From positions 89,273-153,272 of the forward strand of contig NMRA01000566.1 of the NCBI GenBank assembly GCA_002633005.1: DNA of 64,000 nt, given 5' to 3'. Shown here one piece after another: positions 63,126 through 64,000 of the stretch. The notes beneath the pieces were generated by a model that worked only from the letters and a program-made list of their open reading frames with translations, was not told the origin of the DNA and ran no database searches. A program made the position numbers and the translations under genes. The stretch comes from Phoronis australis (Eukaryota > Phoronida > Phoronidae). Positions within the stretch are counted from its first letter, which is position 1, and every line of letters starts with the position of its first letter.

Positions 63126-64000
63126 ATGGTCGAGGGGGGCCTGAGCCTGAGTGGGGCATTGGCCCCACTTTGAGTGGATGCGCCGATCCGTATGTGCAAG
63201 GAGATGGCAGTTAGATCAGTCGTAGACTATGACACCCCACCAAGAAGAAAGCTTGCCTGTCTTTTGGGTCGCAGAAGCGCTACTCTTGAAGTCAGTCACT
63301 TCGTGTGAAAAACGGGTAAGAACCTATTGTTCAGGATCTCCTATCTGGTCACTGCGTTTGGACCATATGTTTAGATGCTGCATGCAAAACCCGGGCCCTC
63401 AAGTAGGCCTACTAGCTGTAAAGAAATAGCGGTAGGCCTACTCTCTAGGGATCCCCCGGCCAAGGGCGGAGTGATCTGCCTCCACCCCCACCTCGCCGCT
63501 GGGTTTTCCTCGCCTGGTGAGTTGGGAAAGTCCATTCCGTGGTATTCATTTCGCCACCAGCGCTCTCCCCTCCTACCACCAAGAGCTCAAATTCAAGTAG
63601 AAATTTCAGATGACCCGCTTCTTTCCGTACAAGTATGTCATATTTTCACGGCAGAGCATTTATCAGTACTTCGAAGGAAGACACAGAAAGTTCCATATGC
63701 GCAAGTTTTATGATTACTATAACCATCGAAAGGTACGTGTGTCTAACTTCGAAACATCATGCACCAGAGAGGGATAATCATTTTCAAATGACATTTTCAT
63801 TTACAATGTTTTATGCAGTCTTTCTCAAAACCGATGTTCGACTGTGGTTTAACTGGAAGGCTTTATTTGTTTCCTCAATTGATATCGATTAAGCCGACGC
63901 ATTCTCTTGTTCAAGGTAGTCTTTTGACGTCCCAACACTTCACCCACCCAAAATTATCCCTGTACAATCATTGTTTAGGGCCGTACGAAACGGAGGGGGG

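Larger units (their letters stand above)
59237..64000. other. Upstream region of the SBNO-like gene; no further gene recognised
   Basis: The promoter should lie just above 59236 but no TATA-like element can be assigned. ORFs of 123 codons (59868-60239, plus) and 150 codons (61416-61868, minus) have no recognisable domain, and the latter is low-complexity at its hydrophobic end. GC content rises at 62.5-63.6 kb. Confidence 0.4.

Noticed and set aside
63602-63715. GPCR TM3-like reading FMITITIER followed by a donor at the classic DR|Y intron position (plus strand).
   Set aside because: Counting back from the Arg, the expected TM3 holds charged residues (KEDTE) and no Cys at the 3.25 position; the rest of the frame is not receptor-like.

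Overview
This is animal nuclear DNA, very probably from an invertebrate. It is AT-rich, introns are long with GT-AG borders, repeats are dense, and almost all coding sequence belongs to one gene split into 28 exons. I cannot fix the species. Gene content and repeat style fit a marine invertebrate, and that is inference only.

Main gene (minus strand, 59236 down to 16087). I assembled 28 exons by hand. Every junction has GT/AG, all phases agree, and the result is one 3687-nt reading frame (1228 residues plus stop). The product is a strawberry-notch family SF2 helicase-like protein. Walker A (GDGAGVGKG) is in exon 6, a DECH box in exon 8, SAT in exon 10 and the GRSHR helicase-C motif in exon 18, followed by the SBNO C-terminal domain. 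From memory it looks closer to the plant FORGETTER1 (FGT1) branch than to vertebrate SBNO1/2. The last exon adds a PIP-box-like motif and a C-terminal Rad18-type (UBZ4) zinc finger, which I do not know from SBNO1/2 and which suggests a link to PCNA/ubiquitin signalling at DNA damage.

Other gene material. A single rhodopsin-family GPCR first exon (TM1-TM2) lies at 8439-8667 on the minus strand. I did not find its later exons. An unrecognised plus-strand ORF (47558-47950) sits in an intron of the main gene. No other region gave a supportable protein-coding gene.

Repeats. Layout: 1-8.4 kb, no gene recognised, with one 600-bp palindrome-rich MITE; 8.4-8.7 kb, GPCR exon; 10-11.6 kb, first copy of a 1.6-1.8 kb repeat; 11.6-16 kb, unassigned sequence and the 3' end of the main gene; 16-59 kb, main gene with repeats in its introns; 59-64 kb, upstream region without recognised genes. 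The 1.6-1.8 kb family (copies at 9978, 22143, 23929 and 39842, plus fragments) is the most striking non-coding feature. It is built of about 147-bp units, each carrying a sequence like CCACTAGGKGGCRC, which is close to the textbook CTCF core. All copies point the same way. Also present are an inverted-repeat remnant of a Penelope-like GIY-YIG element, a GGGCCC-type MITE, two tRNA-like SINE heads, a 24-bp minisatellite and a 0.68-kb duplication joined by a single N that looks like an assembly artefact.
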